A stretch of DNA of 11,306 nucleotides from Phytoactinopolyspora endophytica. GTDB lineage: Bacteria > Actinomycetota > Actinomycetes > Jiangellales > Jiangellaceae. The DNA is taken from assembly GCF_004138495.1 (NCBI RefSeq), contig NZ_ML142855.1:67755-79060 (forward strand), given 5' to 3'. Of the stretch, positions 1 through 6,523 are shown piece by piece. A program made the position numbers and the translations under genes. The stretch's first letter is position 1. Each line of letters begins with the position of its first letter. The notes under the pieces were generated by a model, which saw only the letters and a list, made by a program, of their open reading frames with translations, was not told where the DNA came from and ran no database searches.

Positions 1-1
1 C

Positions 2-1075
2 AACGGCGAGATCGACCGGATCTGCGTGCTGACCCAGTACAAGTCCCATTCGCTGGACCGGCACATCTCCGTGACGTGGAGGATGAGCACGATCCTGGGT
101 CAGTACGTCACGCCGGTGCCGGCGCAGCAGCGGCTCGGCCCTCGCTGGTACCAGGGGAGCGCGGACGCGATCCACCAGTCGGTGAACCTCATCAACGACG
201 AGCGTCCCGAGCACGTGATCGTCTTCGGTGCCGACCACGTCTATCGGATGGATCCGCGCCAGATGCTTCAGGCCCACATCGACAGCGGCATGGACGCCAC
301 CGTCGCCGGCATCCGGGTGCCGCGGGAGGGGGCCAGCGCGTTCGGCATCATCCAGACCTCGGACGGCCACAGCATCGATGCCTTTCTCGAGAAGCCCGCG
401 GATCCGCCTGGACTCCCGGACGACGCGGACAGCTGTTTCGCGTCGATGGGCAACTACGTGTTCACCGCCGACGCGCTCATCGAGGCGTTGAAGGCCGATG
501 CGGAGGATCCGTCGTCGTCGCACGACATGGGCGGCAACATCGTCCCGATGATGGTCGACAAGGGTTCCGCGGCGGTGTATGACTTCGCCGGCAACGAGGT
601 GCCGGGCAGCACCGAACGCGACCGCGGCTACTGGCGTGACGTCGGCACCCTCGACGCCTACCACGAGTCCCACATGGATCTGGTCTCGGTGGTCCCGATC
701 TTCAACCTGTACAACGACCACTGGCCCATCCTGACGAGTCACCCGCAACTTCCCGGGGCCAAGTTCGTGGAAGGCGGCCACGCCCGGGAGTCGATCGTCG
801 CGCCAGGATGCATCCTCTCCGGCTGCCTGGTGGATCATTCGGTGCTCTCGCCAGGCGCTTTCATCATGGAAGGCGCGGCGGTCTCCCGTTCCGTCGTTCT
901 GGACCGGGTGTGCGTCGGCGCGCGGGCGACAGTGCGCAACGCGATCCTCGACAAAGACGTGGTGGTGAAAGACGGCGCAACCGTGGGTGTCGACAAGGAG
1001 ACCGACCGGGCACGCGGCTTCACCGTCACAGCCGGCGGGGTCACCGCCGTCGGGAAAGGCACAGTCGTCGGGTGA
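2..1075 (+). CDS. glgC: Glucose-1-phosphate adenylyltransferase (ADP-glucose pyrophosphorylase), 5' end missing
   Basis: The enzyme makes ADP-glucose from ATP and glucose-1-phosphate, the committed step of bacterial glycogen synthesis in the cytoplasm. The frame is already open at base 2, and its first residues ([22 protein letters not shown]) belong to the nucleotidyltransferase domain, so roughly the first 50 residues, including the N-terminal nucleotide-binding loop, lie outside the window; 357 residues are visible. Recognisable family motifs are [41 protein letters not shown] and [19 protein letters not shown]. The last third (from about base 770) has the hexapeptide-like pattern of the C-terminal left-handed beta-helix. 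The gene ends with TGA six bases before the stop of the convergent methyltransferase gene. No internal damage is visible. Identification rests on family motifs; allosteric properties cannot be read from sequence. Confidence 0.96.
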   Translation, partial: NGEIDRICVLTQYKSHSLDRHISVTWRMSTILGQYVTPVPAQQRLGPRWYQGSADAIHQSVNLINDERPEHVIVFGADHVYRMDPRQMLQAHIDSGMDATVAGIRVPREGASAFGIIQTSDGHSIDAFLEKPADPPGLPDDADSCFASMGNYVFTADALIEALKADAEDPSSSHDMGGNIVPMMVDKGSAAVYDFAGNEVPGSTERDRGYWRDVGTLDAYHESHMDLVSVVPIFNLYNDHWPILTSHPQLPGAKFVEGGHARESIVAPGCILSGCLVDHSVLSPGAFIMEGAAVSRSVVLDRVCVGARATVRNAILDKDVVVKDGATVGVDKETDRARGFTVTAGGVTAVGKGTVVG

Positions 1076-1081
1076 CGGGCC

Positions 1082-1690
1082 TCACTGTCTCTTGTAGGCG
1101 ACCAGCAGCCCGTCCCCGACCGGCAACAGCGCCGAGGTGAGGCCGGGATTCTCACTGACCACACGGCCGAGCTCACGGATGGCGACGGTGTCGGGGTCGC
1201 GCTGCGCGGGGTCGGCGACGCGGTTGTGCCACAGGGCGTTGTCGAACACGACGACGCCGCCAGGGCGCAGTAGCCGGAGCGCTTCATCCAGGTACTCGAC
1301 GTACTCGGACTTATCCGCATCGCAAAAGACCAGGTCGTACGCTCCATCAGTGAGGCGCGGGAGGACCTCGAGCGCCGCGCCCGGGATCAGCCGGGTGCGG
1401 TTGGACGAGATGCCGGCCTCATTGAACGCCTCGCGCGCCAGCCGTTGGTGTTCGGACTCGATGTCCACACTGGTCAGCACCCCGTCCACACGCATCCCGT
1501 TCAGGAGGTACATGCCGGAGACGCCGGTGCCGGTGCCGATCTCGACGACGCCGCGGGCGTCGACGGCGGCCGTCAGCAGCCGGAGCACGGAGCCGCCGCC
1601 GCGGCCGATCGGTGTGACCCCGACCTCGGTCGAGCGAAGCCGGGCTTGGATGATCACCGGATCATCTTCGACGTAGGCTTCCGCGTGCAC
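1082..1690 (-). CDS. Class I SAM-dependent O-methyltransferase (caffeoyl-CoA OMT-like, Rv1220c-type)
   Basis: This is a small cytoplasmic methyltransferase that should transfer a methyl group from S-adenosylmethionine to a hydroxyl of an unknown acceptor. Counting from the GTG at 1690 (202 residues), motif I is VVEIGTGTGVSG (48-59), the acidic ribose-binding residue is D76, and DADK (124-127) with DN (150-151) match the divalent-metal and catalytic residues of the caffeoyl-CoA/catechol OMT group. It is transcribed away from sigE, as Rv1220c is in M. tuberculosis. The start is uncertain. The GTG at 1688-1690 is the only ordinary start codon after the upstream in-frame stop, yet it has no Shine-Dalgarno sequence. 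The codons before it still read like protein (SSWVHAE, which I recall as resembling SLWAHAE of Rv1220c). A GGGAGG lies 5 nt before an in-frame ATC at 1732-1730, so the real protein may be 14 residues longer. The substrate is unknown. Confidence 0.9.
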   Translation of the reverse strand: MHAEAYVEDDPVIIQARLRSTEVGVTPIGRGGGSVLRLLTAAVDARGVVEIGTGTGVSGMYLLNGMRVDGVLTSVDIESEHQRLAREAFNEAGISSNRTRLIPGAALEVLPRLTDGAYDLVFCDADKSEYVEYLDEALRLLRPGGVVVFDNALWHNRVADPAQRDPDTVAIRELGRVVSENPGLTSALLPVGDGLLVAYKRQ

Positions 1691-1754
1691 CCACGAACTC
1701 GCCGTTGGCGGGTCGATGCCTTCGGTCTCGATGACGGCCTCCCATGAGCTTCAG

Positions 1755-1776
1755 CGTGCGTCGTGAAGTGCGCACG
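1755..1776. repeat. Hexamer inverted repeat in the methyltransferase/sigE divergent region
   Basis: CGTGCG (1755-1760) and CGCACG (1771-1776) form a perfect 6-bp inverted repeat separated by 10 bases. It lies upstream of the predicted sigE promoter and just upstream of the methyltransferase start, where an operator could act on either gene. In GC-rich DNA a repeat this short can arise by chance, so this is only a candidate site. Confidence 0.3.
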
Positions 1777-1817
1777 AATTCTCCAGGCGGAAGCCTAGTG
1801 GTTCGGTGGTCACCCGT

Positions 1818-1843
1818 GGAACCTCGGGCGGTATTCGTGCGTT
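1818..1843 (+). promoter_or_regulatory. ECF-type promoter for sigE
   Basis: GGAAC at 1818-1822 and CGTT at 1840-1843, separated by 17 bases, match the -35/-10 pattern used by many group IV (ECF) sigma factors such as actinobacterial SigE and SigH. Transcription would begin near 1850, about 35 bases before the ATG at 1885 and downstream of the in-frame ATG at 1744. It therefore fits sigE autoregulation or control by another ECF factor, and it argues against the longer reading frame. The spacing and both boxes are direct observations; which sigma factor uses the promoter is inference. Confidence 0.7.
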
Positions 1844-1884
1844 GTGCATTCAGATACGACGCCGATTCGTCAGGAGAGGGGCCG

Positions 1885-2541
1885 ATGGTTACCATGTTGT
1901 TACACGCCACGCCCAAGAGCCTGGCCGAGGGAGGAATGCCGGTGTCGGATTCTGAGGCTTGGACGCCGCCCAGCTGGGAAGAGATCGTCAGCCAGCACTC
2001 CACGCGGGTGTACCGGCTCGCCTACCGGCTCACAGGGAACGCCCACGATGCCGAGGACTTGACCCAGGACGTCTTCGTCCGGGTGTTCCGGTCGCTGTCC
2101 TCGTACACCCCTGGGACCTTCGAGGGCTGGTTACACCGGATCACCACGAATCTCTTTCTCGATTCTGTCCGGCGGAAACAGCGGATCCGGTTCGATGCGC
2201 TCGCCGACGACGCCGCTGAGCGTCTCCGCGGACGTGAGCCCACACCCGAGCACGCCCTCACCGACCGGATGCTGGAAGCCGACATCCAGGCTGCCCTCGA
2301 TGCGATGCCGCCCGACTTCCGAGTGGCCGTCGTGCTGTGTGACATCGAGGGTCTGTCGTACGAGGAGATCGCCGCGACGTTGGGTATCAAGCTCGGCACC
2401 GTACGGAGCAGGATCCACCGCGGTCGTGCGCAGCTGCGCGCCGCCCTGGAGCACCGCGCCCCGGACGACGCCCGCGCGCTCGAGAACAGTGGAGGCACCG
2501 GCGGGCCTGCTGAACCCAGCGGCTCAGGGGAGCCAGCATGA
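1885..2541 (+). CDS. sigE: ECF RNA polymerase sigma factor SigE
   Basis: This group IV sigma factor directs RNA polymerase to envelope-stress promoters. From the ATG at 1885 it has 218 residues. Region 2 spans about 31-100, with [16 protein letters not shown] at 55-70 and [15 protein letters not shown] at 79-93. Region 4 spans about 140-186, with the helix-turn-helix [20 protein letters not shown]. The match to M. tuberculosis SigE is very close in both regions. The ATG at 1885 was chosen because AGGAG (1872-1876) lies 8 bases before it and the ECF promoter at 1818-1843 lies just upstream. A second in-frame start, GTG at 1942, has its own GGAGG (1930-1934) at 7 bases. The frame is open back to an ATG at 1744, but those residues look like untranslated leader. 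The TGA overlaps the ATG of the anti-sigma gene by four bases (ATGA), implying translational coupling and a matched ratio of the two proteins. Confidence 0.95.
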   Translation: MVTMLLHATPKSLAEGGMPVSDSEAWTPPSWEEIVSQHSTRVYRLAYRLTGNAHDAEDLTQDVFVRVFRSLSSYTPGTFEGWLHRITTNLFLDSVRRKQRIRFDALADDAAERLRGREPTPEHALTDRMLEADIQAALDAMPPDFRVAVVLCDIEGLSYEEIAATLGIKLGTVRSRIHRGRAQLRAALEHRAPDDARALENSGGTGGPAEPSGSGEPA

Positions 2542-3248
2542 AACATCTCGATGATCGAGTGAGTGACCTGGTCGACGACCGTCTCGATCACGACGAACGC
2601 GACCGGTTCTATGCACATCTCGCCGGCTGCGAGCAGTGTCGCGAAGCCGTCGAGATGGAACGGTACGCCAAGGGCGCACTGACGTCGTTGAGTGACGTCG
2701 AGGTGCCGCAGACGTTGACCGACAAGCTGATGCGCCTGGCCGAGCCGGCGGGTCCGCTGCCGACAGAGCACGCGTACGCCGCGCATGCGGCCAGCGTCGC
2801 GTCGTGGGGTCCGTCGCGTGTGGCCGGAACGGGCGGGGCGGCCCACACGGGCACGTCGATGACCGCAGACCACGAATATCTCCGGCCCAAGTTCATAGAT
2901 CGGCACCGCCGCGGTGTTCGGATGGTCGCCGGTGGCATGGTGTCCACGGGTGCGCTACTGGTCATGCTCGCATCGCTCGGGGCGCCGGTGAACTCGGGCC
3001 GCGGAGAGGCGCCGTCGGCGGTGGTACCTCCGATGGATGAGTTCACCGTGGAGTATGCCCGTTCCACCGGGTCGATCTCATTCGCAGAGCCTGCGTCCAT
3101 CCTCGCTCCGGCGTTGAATGGCTGGGAGGATGGCGCGGCCACATCGTCCGGTGCGGATGCGGAGTCGTCGAGTTCGGGGCTGGGCACCGCGGACGCCGGC
3201 CTGTGGACCGTCGAGACCGGTCTGGGGACCACTGAGGACGGCGGGTGA
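2538..3248 (+). CDS. rseA: Membrane-spanning zinc-finger anti-sigma factor (RseA-like)
   Basis: The protein is predicted to bind SigE on the cytoplasmic side and keep it inactive. The N-terminal anti-sigma domain carries the zinc-associated H-x3-C-x2-C motif (H27, C31, C34). A single hydrophobic segment at about 127-149, preceded by basic residues (RHRRG), indicates an N-in/C-out membrane protein with an outer domain of about 85 residues, rich in acidic, Ser and Gly residues towards its end. It starts inside the sigE stop codon with AGGGGAG (2526-2532) in front. At 236 residues it is longer than M. tuberculosis RseA (about 154 residues, without an obvious membrane span). That suggests release of SigE by membrane proteolysis, as in the E. 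coli RseA pathway, rather than only by cytoplasmic turnover. The last 25 residues contain a loose GLGT/GLWT repeat. Function follows from the motif and position; the proteolytic route is inferred. Confidence 0.88.
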   Translation: MKHLDDRVSDLVDDRLDHDERDRFYAHLAGCEQCREAVEMERYAKGALTSLSDVEVPQTLTDKLMRLAEPAGPLPTEHAYAAHAASVASWGPSRVAGTGGAAHTGTSMTADHEYLRPKFIDRHRRGVRMVAGGMVSTGALLVMLASLGAPVNSGRGEAPSAVVPPMDEFTVEYARSTGSISFAEPASILAPALNGWEDGAATSSGADAESSSSGLGTADAGLWTVETGLGTTEDGG

Positions 3249-4417
3249 ACGATCATCCTCCCGGCTGCGGCGTCGCGGCTTCGGGTAGCGGTTCGGTTCT
3301 GCGGGGACCTGGACCGCTCATGCACGTCGCTCTGGTGGCGATGCCCGTACTGATCGGTGCATTGGTGTTCCTGGTTCCGCCGTCGGCGTCGGCAACGCCG
3401 GACAGCCTGGCCGGAGCGGATGATTCGGAGGCGGTGGAGCTGCTGAGCCGTTCCGCCACAGCGTCGACACGGGTGTCATACCAGGGCACACAGTACGTCT
3501 CAGCGTGGTCTGCGTTGACGAAGTCCGGTGCCTCGTCCAGCGCCGTCGTCCAGGTACGGCACCGTGCCGGTGGGCACACGGAGATCGGGGTCCAGGACAG
3601 CCAAGCCGAGATCTTCACCAGCCAGGCCGGCACATCGTGGCTGGCCGAAGACGAGGGGTCCGTGGACCTGCTCGTCGGCAGCTATGACATCCAGCTGGTC
3701 GGCGAAGCCCAGGTGGCGGGCCGGCTGGCGGACGTCGTCGAGGCACGTCACCCGGACGGCTCGGTGGCCGCACGGTGGTGGCTCGACCGGCAGACGGCGT
3801 TGAGCCTCCGGCGGGAGGCCTTCATGCCAGACGGGCGCCTGCTCAGCGCCAGCGCGTTCGTCGATGTCTCGATCGTCGCCGTGCCGCCGTGCTGCATGCG
3901 GAGCAGCGTCGACGATCACGCAGAGTCGCTATGGGCTTCGGAGGAGGGCTCGTCCGAGAGCTCCGGCCAGGCCGACCGCTCCACGCTGCAATGGGATGAC
4001 ATCGAGCGGCTGCGTCGGGAGGGGTTCCATTGCCTGGAGAGCCTCGGTGGCAGCCTCGTGCTCTATGAGGCGCGCGAGATAGGCGACGCGATACAGCTCA
4101 GCTACTCCGACGGCGTCATGACGGCGTCCGTGTTCGAGCAGCCCGGGCACCTCGACCCGGAGCAGATGACCGGGTACACGGTGAACGAGGTCGGCGAGGG
4201 CGTGATCTATACAAGGCCGGGCCCGCCCGCGAACTTCGTCTGGTCTTCGCAGGGACGGGTGGTCACCGTCGTCGCGGACGCACCGTCTGACGTGATCGAG
4301 GATGTGCTGGATGCGCTGCCGCCGGACCCCGTGGAATACGAGGACGATGACGATGTGGTGTCGCGGATCGGTCGTGGCGCGAAGAAGGTCGGGTCGTGGC
4401 TCAACCCGTTCGGCTGA
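3245..4417 (+). CDS. rseB: Secreted MucB/RseB-like sigma-E regulatory protein
   Basis: The protein resembles RseB/MucB, which outside the cytoplasmic membrane binds the anti-sigma factor and shields it from proteolysis until stress signals arrive. It has 390 residues. A hydrophobic segment at about 26-46 followed by SASA (47-50) looks like a signal peptide cut after Ala50. A LolA-like N-terminal domain follows: VSYQGTQYVSAW at 78-89 and RWWLDRQTALSLRREAF at 177-193 fit the RseB pattern. A second domain covers about 250-360. The end is an acidic run (EDDDD) and a basic amphipathic stretch. The GTG start overlaps the anti-sigma stop (GTGA) and has GAGGA (3234-3238) 6 bases upstream, so the two are translationally coupled. 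Outer-side cysteines are C216, C217 and C263. Similarity to RseB is recognisable but distant; position between the anti-sigma gene and htrA strengthens the call. Confidence 0.78.
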   Translation: MNDHPPGCGVAASGSGSVLRGPGPLMHVALVAMPVLIGALVFLVPPSASATPDSLAGADDSEAVELLSRSATASTRVSYQGTQYVSAWSALTKSGASSSAVVQVRHRAGGHTEIGVQDSQAEIFTSQAGTSWLAEDEGSVDLLVGSYDIQLVGEAQVAGRLADVVEARHPDGSVAARWWLDRQTALSLRREAFMPDGRLLSASAFVDVSIVAVPPCCMRSSVDDHAESLWASEEGSSESSGQADRSTLQWDDIERLRREGFHCLESLGGSLVLYEAREIGDAIQLSYSDGVMTASVFEQPGHLDPEQMTGYTVNEVGEGVIYTRPGPPANFVWSSQGRVVTVVADAPSDVIEDVLDALPPDPVEYEDDDDVVSRIGRGAKKVGSWLNPFG

Positions 4418-4449
4418 CCAGAATGATCGAAAAGATGGCCTCCCGCTGG

Positions 4450-4481
4450 GCGATCAGGGAATGTCCCGCGGGCCCGATCGC
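4450..4481. repeat. Imperfect inverted repeat upstream of htrA
   Basis: GCGATC (4450-4455) and GATCGC (4476-4481) flank a smaller palindrome, GGGA-ATG-TCCC (4457-4467). The element sits between the rseB stop and the htrA -10 box, covering the -35 area. It could be a weak terminator, an operator on the htrA promoter, or chance. There is no T-run after it, so intrinsic termination is unlikely. Confidence 0.3.
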
Positions 4482-4484
4482 GCC

Positions 4485-4490
4485 TATGAT
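4485..4490 (+). promoter_or_regulatory. Probable -10 element for htrA, near-leaderless
   Basis: TATGAT matches the TANNNT -10 consensus of the principal actinobacterial sigma factor. It ends 8 bases before the GTG at 4499, so transcription would begin on or within a few bases of the start codon. No good -35 hexamer and no ECF -10 box are visible. The absence of a Shine-Dalgarno sequence before the GTG agrees with a leaderless or near-leaderless mRNA. Confidence 0.5.
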
Positions 4491-4498
4491 TGCTCACT

Positions 4499-5872
4499 GT
4501 GAGGGGCGGTTGGATCACTACCGACGGCGACGCGACGCCAGGCGGCACAGCACCAGGCCGCGCGCCGCGGGCCGACCCATGGGCGGGCGGAGAATGGACC
4601 TTCCGGGAGCCTTCGGCTGAGCGTGCGACCCACGGTCAAGGGGATCACGGCACAGCACGTTCCGAGCAGACGTGGGCGCGTCCCGGGCAGCACCCCCGGA
4701 CGGTGTCCATCCTCGGCCCCGGCCACGCTTCCCCTATCTGGGCACGTCCGGATGATCAGCGAGAGAACCGCCCGCGTTTCGGGGAGACCCGGGCGCGGCG
4801 CCGCGGGCCGCTTGTCGTGTCGTTCATCGTGGCGATACTGCTCGCAGGTGTGATGGGCGGTGTTGTAGGCGCGCAGGTCGATAGGCGGACGCCCGGTTCG
4901 GCGAACACGGTCACTGTCATCGGGTCCGACCCCGCCACGGTCCAGGAGCTCCCAGAGAGCTCGCCGGGCAGCGTCGCAGACGTGGTCCTACCCAGCGTGG
5001 TCTCGATCTCGTCGGCGGACGGCGGTGGCTCCGGTTTCGTCATCTCTGAAGACGGCTACTTGTTGACCAACAACCACGTGGTCGCCGCAGGTGCGGACGT
5101 GGACGGGGGATCCATTGAGGTGGAGTTGCACGACGGCCGTCGGTTCGATGCGGAGGTAGTCGGCGGCAGCCCGAGCTATGACCTCGCCGTGCTGCAGATC
5201 GAGGCCGATGACCTGGAGCCGGTGGTACTCGGGGATTCCACTGCGGTGGATGTCGGAGACCCGGTGATCGCCATCGGCAGCCCGCTGGGTCTGAACAGCA
5301 CTGTGACGAGCGGCATCATCTCGGCCCTCGATCGGCCGGTTACCGCGGGCGGCCAGGCGAACGATCAGTCGTATATCAAGGCCTTGCAGACGGACGCCGC
5401 GATCAATCCCGGTAACTCAGGCGGCCCGCTGGTCGACTTGAACGGCCACGTGATCGGGGTCAACTCGGCGATCGCCACGCTCAGCATGGGCGGGGAAGCG
5501 GGAAGCATCGGACTGGGTTTTGCCATCCCCGTCGATCAGGCCAGCCGGACGGCGGAGCAGCTCATCACCGACGGCGAAGCGGTCTATCCGATCATGGGAG
5601 CGTTGCTGGACAACTCCCACCAAGGGCCGGGGGCGCGGGTGGCCGAGGACGGTGACGAGCAGCCGGGAATCACGCCGGGCGGGCCCGCAGACGAGGCCGG
5701 AGTCCGGCCCGGAGATGTCATTGTCGAGCTCGAAGGTGAGCCCGTCCGCACCGCGGCCGAGTTGATCGTCTTGCTCCGTTCCCACCAGCCGGGTGACCGG
5801 ATCACGATGACGATCGAGCGCGGAGACAGCTCTCAGGATGTTGAGGTCACCCTCGGGTCCGAAGTGGGTTGA
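4499..5872 (+). CDS. htrA: HtrA/DegP-family trypsin-like serine protease with PDZ domain
   Basis: This membrane-anchored protease degrades or handles misfolded proteins outside the cytoplasmic membrane. From the GTG at 4499 it has 457 residues. A proline/charge-rich cytoplasmic region of about 100 residues is followed by a membrane span at about 105-126 and a chymotrypsin-fold domain with an intact triad: His193 in TNNHVV, Asp228 in YDLAVLQ and Ser307 in GNSGGP. One PDZ domain follows at about 370-455 (GVRPGDVIVELEGEPV). The start is a choice between TTG 4490 and GTG 4499. GTG is preferred because a TATGAT box ends 8 bases upstream and neither has a Shine-Dalgarno sequence. The gene lies 81 bases after rseB, so it may be read both from its own promoter and from the sigE operon. 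Its outer protease domain makes it a candidate first protease acting on the anti-sigma factor, though general chaperone/protease duty is equally possible. Confidence 0.95.
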   Translation: MRGGWITTDGDATPGGTAPGRAPRADPWAGGEWTFREPSAERATHGQGDHGTARSEQTWARPGQHPRTVSILGPGHASPIWARPDDQRENRPRFGETRARRRGPLVVSFIVAILLAGVMGGVVGAQVDRRTPGSANTVTVIGSDPATVQELPESSPGSVADVVLPSVVSISSADGGGSGFVISEDGYLLTNNHVVAAGADVDGGSIEVELHDGRRFDAEVVGGSPSYDLAVLQIEADDLEPVVLGDSTAVDVGDPVIAIGSPLGLNSTVTSGIISALDRPVTAGGQANDQSYIKALQTDAAINPGNSGGPLVDLNGHVIGVNSAIATLSMGGEAGSIGLGFAIPVDQASRTAEQLITDGEAVYPIMGALLDNSHQGPGARVAEDGDEQPGITPGGPADEAGVRPGDVIVELEGEPVRTAAELIVLLRSHQPGDRITMTIERGDSSQDVEVTLGSEVG

Positions 5873-5911
5873 CCACGGACGTACCCTTGAGGAACGGTAC
5901 AAACGGGCGAG

Positions 5912-6484
5912 GTGAGTGGCATCAGCATTCCAGAGATCGCGGTCATCCTGGTCATAGCCCTGCTTGTTTTCGGGCCGGACCGACTGCCGACCATGATCAA
6001 ACAAGCGGCGGCCTTCGTGAAAGACCTACGAAAGATGGTGGCCAACGCCCGCCGCGACCTGTCGGACAGCGTCGGGGACCTGGGTCTTGATCAGGAAGAC
6101 CTGAAGACCCTGTCTGACCTGCGGAACCCGAGGTCGTACGTCCGGCAGAAGGTGCTCGACGGAGCTGACCTGGAGTCTTTCGGCCTGGACGAGATCAAGG
6201 AAGCCGGGGACGAGCTAGAGCTCACCGACACACGCAAGCGTCGGACCACGAACGGCGCCGCACGTAACCGCAAGGCCGTCACCAGCGGTTCCAAGAGCAA
6301 CACGACGACGAAGACAGCCACGGCCACTCGTGCCGGCCGCTCCACCTCGGGGAACTCCACCTCGAGCACTACCGCCGGCGTCAACGGAAGCGGGGGCAGC
6401 GGCGAGTCCGCCAGCGCTCCCGCCGTCGAGGTCAAACCCGCATCGTCGCCGACCGGCGCCCGGTTCGACCCCGACGCCACTTAA
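5912..6484 (+). CDS. tatB: Sec-independent (Tat) protein translocase subunit TatB
   Basis: TatB forms the substrate-receptor complex with TatC for export of folded proteins carrying twin-arginine signals. The 190-residue protein begins with a single membrane helix (about 6-19), the family hinge FGPDRLP (20-26) and an amphipathic helix (about 27-55). The region from about 105 to 180 is low-complexity and rich in Thr, Ser, Asn and Gly. The end, ARFDPDAT, closely resembles the FDSDAT ending I recall for M. tuberculosis TatB. The htrA-tatB order is also that of M. tuberculosis. GTG 5912 is the only start codon after an in-frame stop at 5888-5890, and its ribosome-binding site is weak (GCGAGG runs into the start). 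A poor -10-like TACAAA (5898-5903) ends 8 bases upstream, so leaderless expression is possible but unproven. TatA and TatC are not in this window. Confidence 0.92.
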   Translation: MSGISIPEIAVILVIALLVFGPDRLPTMIKQAAAFVKDLRKMVANARRDLSDSVGDLGLDQEDLKTLSDLRNPRSYVRQKVLDGADLESFGLDEIKEAGDELELTDTRKRRTTNGAARNRKAVTSGSKSNTTTKTATATRAGRSTSGNSTSSTTAGVNGSGGSGESASAPAVEVKPASSPTGARFDPDAT

Positions 6485-6523
6485 TAGAGGTCGGTCACAC
6501 CTACCAACGCAACCGCAGTCGGT

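Noticed and set aside
1744..1884. Longer sigE start at ATG 1744
   Set aside because: The extra 47 residues include the ECF promoter sequence, have no family similarity I recognise and no ribosome-binding site; ATG 1885 is better supported.
2022..2906. Minus-strand open frame opposite sigE and the anti-sigma gene
   Set aside because: It is antisense to strongly conserved SigE regions 2 and 4; no domain or start signal.
4457..4490. ECF promoter for htrA based on GGGAAT at 4457-4462
   Set aside because: No CGTT-like -10 box at 16-19 bases; the TATGAT box is a better explanation.
5891..5920. ECF promoter for tatB based on GGAAC at 5891-5895
   Set aside because: The matching -10 position would fall inside the tatB reading frame and no CGTT is present.
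6485..6523. Bidirectional terminator between tatB and mrp
   Set aside because: Only a 4-5 bp AGGT/ACCT pairing is visible with no T-run; not convincing.
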